From an uncultured Spirochaetaceae bacterium (GTDB lineage Bacteria > Spirochaetota > Spirochaetia > Treponematales > Treponemataceae): a stretch of DNA of 8,676 nt. The stretch is from assembly GCA_902772605.1 (NCBI GenBank), contig CACYBG010000185.1:1-8676 (forward strand). Direction: 5' to 3'. The translations under genes and the position numbers were made by a program. The notes beneath the pieces were generated by a model that had not been told where the DNA came from, searched no databases, and saw only the letters and a list, made by a program, of their open reading frames with translations. This document shows positions 1-6,699 of this stretch, piece by piece; the stretch's first letter is position 1, and each line of letters starts with the position of its first letter.

Positions 1-2
1 CG

Positions 3-572
3 CTTCAGCCTTCGGTTATGAGGAGAATCTCTTACGCTGCCGTTGATGAAGTCGGTCCGGATTCAAGGGTTCCGTATTCTTTCATTGAAAAGCTGTGCCG
101 TGAATCATTTTCATCTCCGGACGGGTGGAAAATCAATTCGTCGGGACTTGATGCGGAAAAAAGGGACGGGCGCATTTATCTTCGGAAGCGTCTAAGGCAG
201 GCGACAGAAACGTGTTTTTCTGTTACGATTGAAAGACACGGTTCATACAGGGCCGGCGAGTGGAGAATCCGCACGGTTGAAACGGACGGAGGCATTTCGC
301 TTGGTCTTTCAAGGAATTCGGGGCCGGAAACTGTAATTTTCATGGGGAAACTTTGTTTTCCGTTTATGGTCAGAAGCAGGCAGATGGATGATTCCGTAAA
401 GACTGCTAGTGGAACCTACAGGCAGGTTTCGAAAATACTGGACGACTGGAAATGCCGTGGAAGCGATAGGGACCTTGTGCCCATGGTTCAGGAGCTTGAA
501 AGTCCGGCTCAGGAAATACGCGGAATCCTTGGTTCTGCCGTTGGGTTAAGGGATTGGATCGTAAAGGACTGA
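3..572 (+). CDS. tilS: TilS-like tRNA(Ile)-lysidine synthetase, C-terminal part (5' end cut by window)
   Basis: The reading frame is open from the left edge (first full codon at 3), so the ATG at 18 is probably an internal Met rather than the start. About 189 residues are visible. TilS uses ATP to attach lysine to C34 of the AUA-reading tRNA-Ile in the cytoplasm. The catalytic N-terminal half with its SGGxDS loop lies outside the window, so the call rests on the C-terminal region. The first visible residues (LQPSVMRRISYAAVDEVG, then RVPYSFIEKL) resemble the helical middle part of TilS. Later, FPFMVRSRQMDDSV, VSKILDDWK and a closing GSAVGLRDWIV resemble the TilS C-terminal tRNA-binding domain, where the usual pattern is R-x-R-x-x-G-D followed by a helix. 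Here the GD position reads DD. I recognise this from pattern only, and a fast-evolving unrelated C-terminus remains possible. It is separated by 286 nt from the next gene, so it is probably a separate transcription unit. Confidence 0.62.
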   Translation, partial: LQPSVMRRISYAAVDEVGPDSRVPYSFIEKLCRESFSSPDGWKINSSGLDAEKRDGRIYLRKRLRQATETCFSVTIERHGSYRAGEWRIRTVETDGGISLGLSRNSGPETVIFMGKLCFPFMVRSRQMDDSVKTASGTYRQVSKILDDWKCRGSDRDLVPMVQELESPAQEIRGILGSAVGLRDWIVKD

Positions 573-605
573 TTCGTAAGGATTGGTTCCATAAAAGACC
601 GATGT
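547..605 (+). repeat. Imperfect tandem repeat, about 30-bp unit, spanning the tilS stop codon
   Basis: Unit 1 (547-576) begins TAAGGGATTGGATCGTAAAG and unit 2 (from 577) begins TAAGGATTGGTTCCATAAAA. The two align over roughly 28 nt with two single-base gaps and a few mismatches. Unit 1 contains the stop codon of the TilS-like gene (570-572) and unit 2 lies just outside the gene. This looks like an old local duplication, with no sign of mobility. Confidence 0.45.
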
Positions 606-668
606 CCCCGGAATGTAAAGAAAACCCCTGTTGATATCGGTAAAAACACTCGAAAATTAAAGGAAGAC

Positions 669-690
669 CCTGAAAACTTCGGTTTTTGGG
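669..690 (+). terminator. Hairpin with cUUCGg tetraloop; possible transcript end of the tilS unit
   Basis: The arms 669-677 and 682-690 pair over 9 bp, including two G-U pairs, around the loop TTCG closed by C-G. That is the classic extra-stable tetraloop. The hairpin lies about 97 nt after the tilS stop. The T-run forms part of the 3' arm and no T-tract follows the stem, so this is not a canonical intrinsic terminator. It may be a 3'-end stabilising hairpin or chance. Confidence 0.3.
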
Positions 691-746
691 CTTGCCTGCA
701 GATGCCCCTGAAATTTGATTTTTAAAGGAAAGCGGCGGTTCGTTCG

Positions 747-786
747 GATGAGCGTTGGACCGTCCGCAATGGAAGGGTCCATCATC
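747..786 (+). other. Possible leader hairpin upstream of the TPR/Asp-Gly-loop gene
   Basis: The 6-bp arms TGGACC (756-761) and GGTCCA (776-781) are perfect inverted repeats around a 14-nt loop. A second short stem, GATG (747-750) with CATC (783-786), can stack outside with an asymmetric internal loop. It could be an operator-like palindrome or a folded 5' leader, but short inverted repeats of this size also arise by chance. Confidence 0.2.
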
Positions 787-846
787 AGGATGTTACGGAT
801 AATGTCGGGTAATCTCCCTTCGGATTGTTCGGCGTTTCCTTAAGTT

Positions 847-852
847 AAAGGA
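847..852 (+). promoter_or_regulatory. Ribosome binding site (AAAGGA) for the 859 start
   Basis: AAAGGA ends six nucleotides before the ATG at 859. This, together with the signal peptide that begins exactly at that Met, fixes the start of the gene. Confidence 0.7.
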
Positions 853-858
853 CGGTAT

Positions 859-3018
859 ATGAAAAGAAAAATTCTGTCGATTTTGTCGGCCGCAACGGCT
901 TTTATTCTTGCAGCCCAGGTGACTTTTGCACAGGCTTATTATGACGATCCCCTTGACGATTCCGCCCGGATGGCAAACAGACGGACCGCCTTGAGGTGCC
1001 TGAACCTTGCCAAAAGCGATGCGTCCAAGAACGACTGGTCTTCGGTAGTTGCGCACATATCGCTGGGACTGACCTATGACGACGGAGTTTCCGACCTTTG
1101 GTACATGCTTGCCGTAGCGGAAAACAACCTTGGCAAGACTAAGGCTGTGGTCGGATCCTATGTCGAGAGGGCTATCAATGAACAGACCTGGCTCGACTAC
1201 AACAGGGATGCGGCAAGAATCCTTTATGCGGACATTCTGTGCGACACTGGACGTTTTGCTGACGTTTCGGCCATACTTGACGGAAATGCCCGAGACCTCA
1301 ACAATCCGGCCTTTGTTAACGGACCGTACGTATATTCTGCAGATGCGGAATACATCAGGACAAAAGCCCTCTACCGCATGGGAAAGTTCGAAGAGGCAAG
1401 GGAAAAGGTCGATTCTGCAAGAAAGCTTTATCCGAACGACATCCGTTTTCCATATACGTTCTTCACCTATGAAAATCCGAACGTTACAAATGGAACCGTT
1501 TCTCGCATAGCAAGGCTTTTCATCAACCAGATAATGGAGCTTTCAGGCGGATATTACGACGGAAATTCGACTGCCGCCACGACTGAACTTGAAGTTCTGG
1601 CCATGCCTTTTGCAGACTCAAAGACCCGTACTGTAATGATAAAGTCGTTCAATGCACGTGGACTTAAGCATCCGCGGTTCGCCCTTCTTGCACTTAAGGA
1701 AAAGATACTCACCGAAAAGAAGGCCCTGGATTACATCTCGGACTTTGCCGACAGCTCGGTTTCCTATGAAGATCTTCTGGCATTCCTTTCAGCTCTGGAA
1801 AGTGCCGATGCAAAACAGGCGGCCGCAAGCTATCTTGGTGCATACAACGGAGCCATAACCAGGGATACCGACGGAGACGGAATCGTAAACCTCTACGTCC
1901 AGTACAGGAGGGGTCGCCCACAGACCGTTTATTACGATAAGAATCAGGATGGAGCCTATGAGTGGAGTGCCGGATGCGATTATGGAAATCCGGTGTCCGG
2001 TTCAATCTATTCCAAGAACATAGACTTCACGTGGGGAAAATTTCCTTCGCTCAGGACACTTTCGATACATGACGGAAAGGGAAATGCCGTCGAAAGCTAT
2101 ACCCTTGTTCAGGGTGGCTTGAACTGGTCTCCGTTCAACATGACCGTTGATTTCGACATCCGCAAGGCAGTCGGAGCATCGTTCTATTTCCCGATTCTCA
2201 ATGACGACAGTAATTCGGACATGAATGTTCCTTCCCAGTCGCTCATGAACGCAGCTTCTTCGGTTACGGTTCTTTCAAAGGAACGTGAAAACGCAACGAT
2301 AACCTTCTCTGTCCTTTCCGGAAAAATCCAGAGCGCAAGGTACATGCAGGGTAACGTCCAGTATGCCCTTGCAGAATTCGAGGATGGAAATCCGACCCTC
2401 CGCGTGGTTGATGCAGACGGCGACGGAGTTTTCGAGACGACCGAATTCTACGGAGTGGACAAGAACGGTGAAATGGCCGTCCACTCGCTTGAAGACGAAA
2501 GGCAGATAATGATAAACCTTTTCGGACTTCCGTCAAACGCATCTCCATACTACCTGCGCATGATTCAGGTTGATACCAGAAACAGGGACGCAATTCCCGA
2601 CTTTACCGAGGAATATCTGGCTCGCGGCGGAAAAATCACCTCATGGGATACGGACGGCGACGGAAGCTGGGACATCCGTTATGTCAGACGCTCTGCTTCA
2701 AAGGATGATGCCGATGCTCCTGTGGTTGAAGAATCAATGTTCTTTGACAACGACAGTAACCTTGTCCATGTCGTAAGTGAAAACGGAGTTCCGAAATCAG
2801 TGTATACGGCCATCGAAAAATTCGAAATCAGCGAGGACAATACATACAGGTTCTACTGGATCGGTGAAAAGGGTTCCCTTTCACTCACCAGACTTGCGCT
2901 TCAGGCCCTGAATGCAAACGCCGCAAAGGGTGGGACCGTCATGGTAAGCGATAAGGTTCACCGCGTGCTTGCCGTAAGAATCGGTGAGCAGAATTTCGGC
3001 ATGATAATCAGTGAATGA
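859..3018 (+). CDS. Secreted TPR protein with repeated D-x-D-x-D-G (calcium-site-like) beta-hairpin region
   Basis: A 719-residue protein of unknown function. Residues 1-24 form a Sec signal peptide (KRK n-region, hydrophobic core, cleavage probably after VTFA), with no lipobox Cys, so the product is likely periplasmic or exported. Residues about 35-200 are helical and TPR-like; the clearest repeat is near 164-194 (ALYRMGKFEEAREK, then ARKLYPND). From about 335 the protein turns to beta-strand sequence carrying Asp/Gly loops: DTDGDG at 336-341, DKNQDG at 360-365, DADGDG at 518-523, DTDGDG at 597-602, and weaker versions at 572-577 and 630-634. Several copies share a layout of strand, G-x-[PK], strand, D-x-[DN]-x-D-G, aromatic, acidic residue. 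Such loops are known from FG-GAP/VCBS-like and DTDGDGRPD-type repeat proteins, where they bind calcium; calcium binding here is inference. Its stop overlaps the first possible start of the protease gene that follows, so the two are probably co-translated and may act together in the envelope. Confidence 0.8.
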   Translation: MKRKILSILSAATAFILAAQVTFAQAYYDDPLDDSARMANRRTALRCLNLAKSDASKNDWSSVVAHISLGLTYDDGVSDLWYMLAVAENNLGKTKAVVGSYVERAINEQTWLDYNRDAARILYADILCDTGRFADVSAILDGNARDLNNPAFVNGPYVYSADAEYIRTKALYRMGKFEEAREKVDSARKLYPNDIRFPYTFFTYENPNVTNGTVSRIARLFINQIMELSGGYYDGNSTAATTELEVLAMPFADSKTRTVMIKSFNARGLKHPRFALLALKEKILTEKKALDYISDFADSSVSYEDLLAFLSALESADAKQAAASYLGAYNGAITRDTDGDGIVNLYVQYRRGRPQTVYYDKNQDGAYEWSAGCDYGNPVSGSIYSKNIDFTWGKFPSLRTLSIHDGKGNAVESYTLVQGGLNWSPFNMTVDFDIRKAVGASFYFPILNDDSNSDMNVPSQSLMNAASSVTVLSKERENATITFSVLSGKIQSARYMQGNVQYALAEFEDGNPTLRVVDADGDGVFETTEFYGVDKNGEMAVHSLEDERQIMINLFGLPSNASPYYLRMIQVDTRNRDAIPDFTEEYLARGGKITSWDTDGDGSWDIRYVRRSASKDDADAPVVEESMFFDNDSNLVHVVSENGVPKSVYTAIEKFEISEDNTYRFYWIGEKGSLSLTRLALQALNANAAKGGTVMVSDKVHRVLAVRIGEQNFGMIISE
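1864..2760 (+). repeat. Protein-level repeat region: about five D-x-D-x-D-G loop units
   Basis: Within the 719-residue protein, the paired loops at residues 336 and 360 (24 apart) are matched by a second pair at 572 and 597 (25 apart), with a further strong loop at 518 and a weak one at 630. In the pairs, each loop is followed by a beta-strand rich in Y, F and W, then a G-containing turn, then the next loop. This is divergence of a short structural unit rather than a DNA repeat, since nucleotide identity between copies is limited mostly to GAC-GGA-type codons. Confidence 0.5.
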
Positions 3019-3024
3019 CCGATC

Positions 3025-3030
3025 GGAAGG
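3025..3030 (+). promoter_or_regulatory. Ribosome binding site (GGAAGG) that decides the protease start
   Basis: GGAAGG lies 8 nt before the ATG at 3039 and downstream of the alternative ATG at 3015, which overlaps the previous stop as ATGA. The 3015 start has no comparable purine-rich site near it. The ATG at 3039 also places a basic n-region and hydrophobic stretch properly before the lipobox, so 3039 is preferred. Confidence 0.65.
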
Positions 3031-3038
3031 TTTGTTTG

Positions 3039-4715
3039 ATGAAATTTTTCACCGCTGGCATTTTTCATAAGCGTCTTTTAACGGCTGTTTCGACTCTAGC
3101 CCTTGCATCGATTGTTTTTTCCTGTAAAACCACCGATGCAAGGGACCTTGCTTTTGCCGCAATCAACTACACTCAGGAAGATGTCCTGAAGGATGAAGTC
3201 AAGACGATTGATCTCATGCTGAAAAAAAATCCGGTGGAAGCTCTGTGGCGTTCATGCATCCTTTTGAGGAATGCGCCTGATTTTTCCGGGTCGCAGGAAA
3301 CTTTCGGCAGATGTGAGGATGCCGTCGTCGAACTTTATAAATCATCCTTAAAGGAAAAGAAATATCTTGAGGCGCGCAGGATTTATGATTCTCTTGTTGC
3401 GGTCTGCAGTGGAAAAATTTCGCTTCTTGAATATGATTCCGAAAGACTCATGAGCATGTTCGAATCAACCATGCCTACGGAAAAAAACGTTCAGGACGGA
3501 CACAAGGTTTCCAAAATCATAAACGGAACGGTCACGATATTCGTGGACAAGGGCATAAAGATTGAAGGCGGATTGGGATTCAAGGATACCGTTCTCGGAA
3601 GCGGATTTTTCATAAGCGGCGACGGATACATAATCACCAATCATCACGTAATTTCCGACTGCGTAAATCCTGCGTACAACGGATATGCAAAACTATACGT
3701 AACTCTTGCAGAAGATTCGGATACGCGCATTCCGGCCAGGGTGGTGGGCTATGATCCTGCGATGGATTTTGCACTTCTCAAGACCGAAGTTGACGCTCCT
3801 TTCGTGTTTACGCTCGGATCAAGTTCTGAACTGGAAACCGGGGACAGCATTTTCGTCATCGGTTCACCGCTTGGACTTGTCAACACGCTTACGGGAGGAA
3901 TCGTTTCTGCAACGGACAGGGACCTTCTGCCGCTTGGAAAAGTATTTCAGATTGATGCCGCCGTAAGTCCCGGAAATTCAGGCGGTCCGATGATTGATGC
4001 AAAGGGTGTCGTTAAGGCCGTCGTATTTGCAGGTGTCCAGAACTATCAGGGACTGAATTTCGCCATACCGGTCGAATGCCTCAAGGCAGAACTTCCGTAC
4101 CTTTTTGACGGAGGTAAGCGCAAGCATGGCTGGATGGAAGCATATGGAAAGACCCGTCGCATGTCAGGTTCCGGGGCCAGGAATGAAGGCGTTGAAATGC
4201 TTTACGTAATGCCGGGCGGAAAAGCTTCGTTTGCAGGGCTTAAGGAAGGCGATCTGATTACTCACGTTGACGGAAAACCGGTTCTGTCCATGGATGAACT
4301 TCACCTTCAGCTTCTTGGAAAAAGCGAGGGAACCATAATCAGTGTGACGGTTTCCGATTCGGACGGAAAATCAAGGACCGTACCGGTTTATCTTGCTTCA
4401 AGACCGTCAAATCCGGGATATTCGTTCTATTCCGGCGACCTGATTTATTCATCCCTGTATCCGATAATGGGAATGGAACTTGTCCGTTCATCAGCTTCGA
4501 ACAAAAACCTCTATTCGGTAACGAAGGTCCTGAAAAATTCGACTGCCGACAGTTCGGGATTCAGTGAAGGCGATATGGTGCAGATTGCAAACGTTGAAGT
4601 CGACAAGGAAAAGAACAATCTTCAGATAGTACTGTACGCAAAAAAGAAAAAGCAGGGCTATCTGGATTACGCCATGTCCCTGCAGATTCCGCTGGAAGGC
4701 TCGATGTATCTTTAA
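3039..4715 (+). CDS. Lipoprotein HtrA/DegP-like serine protease (S1C family) with PDZ domains
   Basis: Length is 558 residues from the preferred start (566 if the ATG at 3015 is used). Residues 1-28 are a signal peptide ending VFS before Cys29, a spirochaete-style lipobox, so the protein is probably lipid-anchored. Residues about 30-145 form an acidic, helical, TPR-like region not found in classical DegP. The trypsin-like domain follows: His203 in TNHHVI, Asp243 in DPAMDFALLK and Ser314 in SPGNSGGP, the complete HtrA catalytic triad. A PDZ domain lies at about 383-452 (VMPGGKASFAGLKEGDLI, then DGKPV). A second, diverged PDZ-like segment lies at about 474-555 (SSGFSEGDMV). HtrA proteins degrade or refold damaged envelope proteins, which is the expected role here. 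It is coupled to the preceding gene for a secreted TPR protein, which may be a partner or substrate adaptor (inference). An eight-A run at 3222-3229 lies in the coding strand. No clear terminator follows, only an A/T-rich stretch. Confidence 0.9.
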   Translation: MKFFTAGIFHKRLLTAVSTLALASIVFSCKTTDARDLAFAAINYTQEDVLKDEVKTIDLMLKKNPVEALWRSCILLRNAPDFSGSQETFGRCEDAVVELYKSSLKEKKYLEARRIYDSLVAVCSGKISLLEYDSERLMSMFESTMPTEKNVQDGHKVSKIINGTVTIFVDKGIKIEGGLGFKDTVLGSGFFISGDGYIITNHHVISDCVNPAYNGYAKLYVTLAEDSDTRIPARVVGYDPAMDFALLKTEVDAPFVFTLGSSSELETGDSIFVIGSPLGLVNTLTGGIVSATDRDLLPLGKVFQIDAAVSPGNSGGPMIDAKGVVKAVVFAGVQNYQGLNFAIPVECLKAELPYLFDGGKRKHGWMEAYGKTRRMSGSGARNEGVEMLYVMPGGKASFAGLKEGDLITHVDGKPVLSMDELHLQLLGKSEGTIISVTVSDSDGKSRTVPVYLASRPSNPGYSFYSGDLIYSSLYPIMGMELVRSSASNKNLYSVTKVLKNSTADSSGFSEGDMVQIANVEVDKEKNNLQIVLYAKKKKQGYLDYAMSLQIPLEGSMYL

Positions 4716-4742
4716 AATTTAAAATTAAATTTGCGCTGTTGC

Positions 4743-4771
4743 TTGATTTCAAATCGATTTATGCGTAGACT
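4743..4771 (+). promoter_or_regulatory. Candidate sigma-70-type promoter for lepA
   Basis: TTGATT (4743-4748) and TAGACT (4766-4771) are separated by 17 nt, and each matches its consensus at four of six positions. Just upstream, 4716-4732 is made only of A and T, like an UP element. A start near 4778 would give a leader of about 110 nt. Read-through from the protease gene is equally possible, since no terminator is seen between them. Confidence 0.35.
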
Positions 4772-4800
4772 TATGGGAACCTCTAAAACATAAGGAAACG

Positions 4801-4863
4801 GTGAATAATCCGAAAGCGAGCAGCATACTCCCGTATGCTCATTCAGTGTTAACAATAACATAA
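4801..4863 (+). other. Possible 20-codon leader ORF upstream of lepA
   Basis: A GTG at 4801 opens 20 codons (MNNPKASSILPYAHSVLTIT if GTG is read as Met) ending in TAA at 4861-4863. AAGGA at 4792-4796 is four nucleotides before the GTG and could serve as ribosome binding site. The ORF ends 25 nt before the lepA start and contains the 4822-4839 hairpin. An ORF this short can occur by chance, so it is a candidate only. Confidence 0.2.
4822..4839 (+). promoter_or_regulatory. Perfect 7-bp hairpin in the lepA leader
   Basis: AGCATAC (4822-4828) and GTATGCT (4833-4839) pair without mismatch around a TCCC loop. There is no T-tract after it, so it is not a terminator. An outer imperfect inverted repeat, TATGGGAAC (4772-4780) with GTACCCATA (4864-4872), pairs at eight of nine positions and encloses it. 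It may fold the leader RNA or mark a protein binding site. Confidence 0.35.
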
Positions 4864-4878
4864 GTACCCATATCATAG

Positions 4879-4883
4879 AGAGG
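4879..4883 (+). promoter_or_regulatory. lepA ribosome binding site (AGAGG), with a complementary CCTCT upstream
   Basis: The purine run AGAGAGGAAG ends just before the ATG at 4889 and supports that start. CCTCT at 4780-4784 is exactly complementary to AGAGG here, so the leader could mask the site by long-range pairing; five base pairs alone is weak evidence. Confidence 0.6.
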
Positions 4884-4888
4884 AAGAA

Positions 4889-6694
4889 ATGGTTGAACTG
4901 AAATATAAAAGGAATTTCTGCATTACCGCCCACATCGATCACGGAAAATCAACTCTTGCGGACAGATTGATTCAGAAGGCGAAAATCATTGAGGAACGCC
5001 AGATGATGAATCAGATTCTGGACAGCATGGACATTGAGCGTGAAAGGGGAATAACCATCAAGAGTCAGGCCGTAACGATTCCTTACCATGCAAAGGACGG
5101 TCATGATTACGAACTGAATTTCGTCGATACTCCCGGACATGTTGATTTCAGTTATGAAGTCAGCCGTGCAATTGCATCCTGTGAGGGAGCGCTTCTTCTG
5201 ATTGATGCGACTCAGGGCGTTGAAAGCCAGACCGTAAGCAACATGTACATGGCATTGGAACAGGATCTTGCAATAGTTCCGGTCGTAAATAAGATTGATT
5301 TGGCAAGTGCGGACGTTGAAAGCGTAAAGCATCAGATTGACCATGACCTTGGTCTGGATTCTTCGGAGGCGATGCTCGTTTCTGCAAAGACCGGTCAGGG
5401 AATCGACGAGCTGATGGAAGCAATCGTAACGAAATTTCCGGCTCCAACGGGCGATTCGTCGGCACCTCTTCAGGCCTTGATTTTCGACTGCCATTACGAT
5501 GAATACAGGGGTGTCATCGTTCACGTTAGGATTATGGAAGGACGCGTAAAGCCCGGCGATTCAATCACTTTCATGAGTTCCGGAACCCAGTACAAGGTCG
5601 AGCAGACGGGAATATTCAAAATCAGGTATGAGGAAACCGAAATGCTCGAAGCCGGAGACGTAGGATACCTGATTGCAGGAATCAAGACCGTTTCCGATGT
5701 CAGGGTCGGAGATACCGTTACGCTTACATCAAATCCTGCACCGGAGCCTCTCCCCGGATTCAAGGACGTAAAGCCGGTCGTGTTCTCTTCAATCTATCCG
5801 ATTGATTCCAACGATTACGAAGAACTCAAGGAAAGCATGGAAAAGCTTAAGCTCAACGATGCATCCCTGGTATATGAAAAGGACAATTCACTTGCGCTTG
5901 GAAACGGTTTCCGCTGCGGATTTCTCGGACTCCTTCACCTTGAAATAATTCAGGAAAGGCTTGAAAGGGATTTCGATCAGGTCATAATCTTTACGGCACC
6001 TTCCGTTGCATACAGGGTCAAGCAGGCCGGGCATGATGAAATTGAAGTCGATAATCCTGCCGATTTTCCGGAGGGAAAGATTGAGTCTTCGATGGAACCG
6101 TACATCAGTGCGAGCATAATCACTCCGTCTGAATATCTGGGACCGATAATGGAACTCTGCCGCATGAAGAGGGGAGCCCAGAAAAACATGAACTATCTGG
6201 ATGAAAAGCGCGTTGAACTCACTTACGAGATGCCGCTTTCCGAAGTGCTGTTTGATTTCTACGACAAGCTCAAGTCCTACAGCCGCGGATATGCAAGCTT
6301 CGATTACGAGGTCATAGACTACAGGCCGACAGACCTTGTAAAAATCGACATACTCATAAACGGAAAACCCGTGGATGCACTGGCCCAGCTCTGTTACCGT
6401 CCGAGTGCAGTTGAAAGGGCAAAGGTCGTCTGTGAACGCCTCAAGGGTGAGATTGCAAGACAGCAGTTCAAGGTTGCGATACAGGGAGCCATCGGAAGCC
6501 AGATAATTGCACGCGAGACTGTCAATCCCGTCAGAAAGGATGTCCTTGCAAAGTGCTATGGAGGCGACGTCACGCGAAAAAGGAAACTCCTTGAAAAGCA
6601 GAAGGCAGGTAAGAAACGGATGCTCATGGCTGGAGACGTGGAGCTTCCGCAGAGTGCATTCCTTGCAGTCCTTAAGGAAAAGGAAGACAACTGA
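4889..6694 (+). CDS. lepA: Elongation factor 4 (LepA), ribosome-associated GTPase
   Basis: A complete 601-residue protein, essentially the usual LepA length (about 600). All GTPase motifs are present: G1 AHIDHGKS at 14-21, switch I RGITIKS at 53-59, G3 DTPGH at 80-84 with the catalytic His84, G4 NKID at 134-137 and G5 SAKTG at 165-169. EF-Tu-like domain II and EF-G-like domains III and V follow. The LepA-specific C-terminal domain ends with the highly conserved CYGGDVTRKRKLLEKQKAGK from Cys556 and then VELPQSAFLAVLK. LepA binds the ribosome, has been described as promoting back-translocation, and is also linked to initiation and 30S assembly. The start is supported by the ribosome binding site and by the short N-terminus before the G1 motif. 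It is convergent with the DUF115 gene, whose end lies 30 nt away. Nothing is odd in the protein. Confidence 0.98.
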   Translation: MVELKYKRNFCITAHIDHGKSTLADRLIQKAKIIEERQMMNQILDSMDIERERGITIKSQAVTIPYHAKDGHDYELNFVDTPGHVDFSYEVSRAIASCEGALLLIDATQGVESQTVSNMYMALEQDLAIVPVVNKIDLASADVESVKHQIDHDLGLDSSEAMLVSAKTGQGIDELMEAIVTKFPAPTGDSSAPLQALIFDCHYDEYRGVIVHVRIMEGRVKPGDSITFMSSGTQYKVEQTGIFKIRYEETEMLEAGDVGYLIAGIKTVSDVRVGDTVTLTSNPAPEPLPGFKDVKPVVFSSIYPIDSNDYEELKESMEKLKLNDASLVYEKDNSLALGNGFRCGFLGLLHLEIIQERLERDFDQVIIFTAPSVAYRVKQAGHDEIEVDNPADFPEGKIESSMEPYISASIITPSEYLGPIMELCRMKRGAQKNMNYLDEKRVELTYEMPLSEVLFDFYDKLKSYSRGYASFDYEVIDYRPTDLVKIDILINGKPVDALAQLCYRPSAVERAKVVCERLKGEIARQQFKVAIQGAIGSQIIARETVNPVRKDVLAKCYGGDVTRKRKLLEKQKAGKKRMLMAGDVELPQSAFLAVLKEKEDN

Positions 6695-6699
6695 AAATA

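Larger units (their letters stand above)
573..858. other. Intergenic region before the TPR/Asp-Gly-loop gene
   Basis: These 286 nt hold no convincing gene. The longest + strand reading frame is 31 codons (748-843); it lacks a well-placed ribosome binding site and I do not call it. Two possible RNA structures are listed separately (669-690 and 747-786). A GATAAT hexamer at 798-803 matches the bacterial -10 consensus at five of six positions but has no recognisable -35 box 16-19 nt upstream. TTGATA at 631-636 resembles a -35 box with only a weak -10 about 18 nt later. The promoter of the 859-3018 gene is probably here, but its position cannot be fixed from sequence alone. Confidence 0.5.

Noticed and set aside
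748..843. 31-codon + strand ORF ending just before the 859 gene's ribosome binding site
   Set aside because: The nearest AAAGGA is about 18 nt from the ATG, too far to act as a ribosome binding site, and the translation has no coding character.
793..1056. - strand open frame of 87 codons across the start of the 859-3018 gene
   Set aside because: It overlaps the signal peptide region of a well-supported gene, and its translation is rich in R, C and H, typical of a shadow frame.
4716..4735. A/T palindromic stretch after the protease stop as a terminator
   Set aside because: There is no GC-containing stem, so it is better read as an AT-rich upstream promoter element or plain spacer.
4761..4793. 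10-codon ORF in the lepA leader (MRRLMGTSKT)
   Set aside because: It overlaps the candidate -10 box and likely start site, has no ribosome binding site, and is too short to judge.
4770..4872. lepA leader as a small transposon-like (MITE) element, because of its imperfect terminal inverted repeats
   Set aside because: The arms are only 9 bp with a mismatch, no target-site duplication is visible, and no second copy exists in the window.
4949..5524. Long - strand open frame of 191 codons inside lepA
   Set aside because: It lies wholly antisense to a strongly conserved gene and has no recognisable domain. Long antisense frames are expected from the codon use of the real gene.
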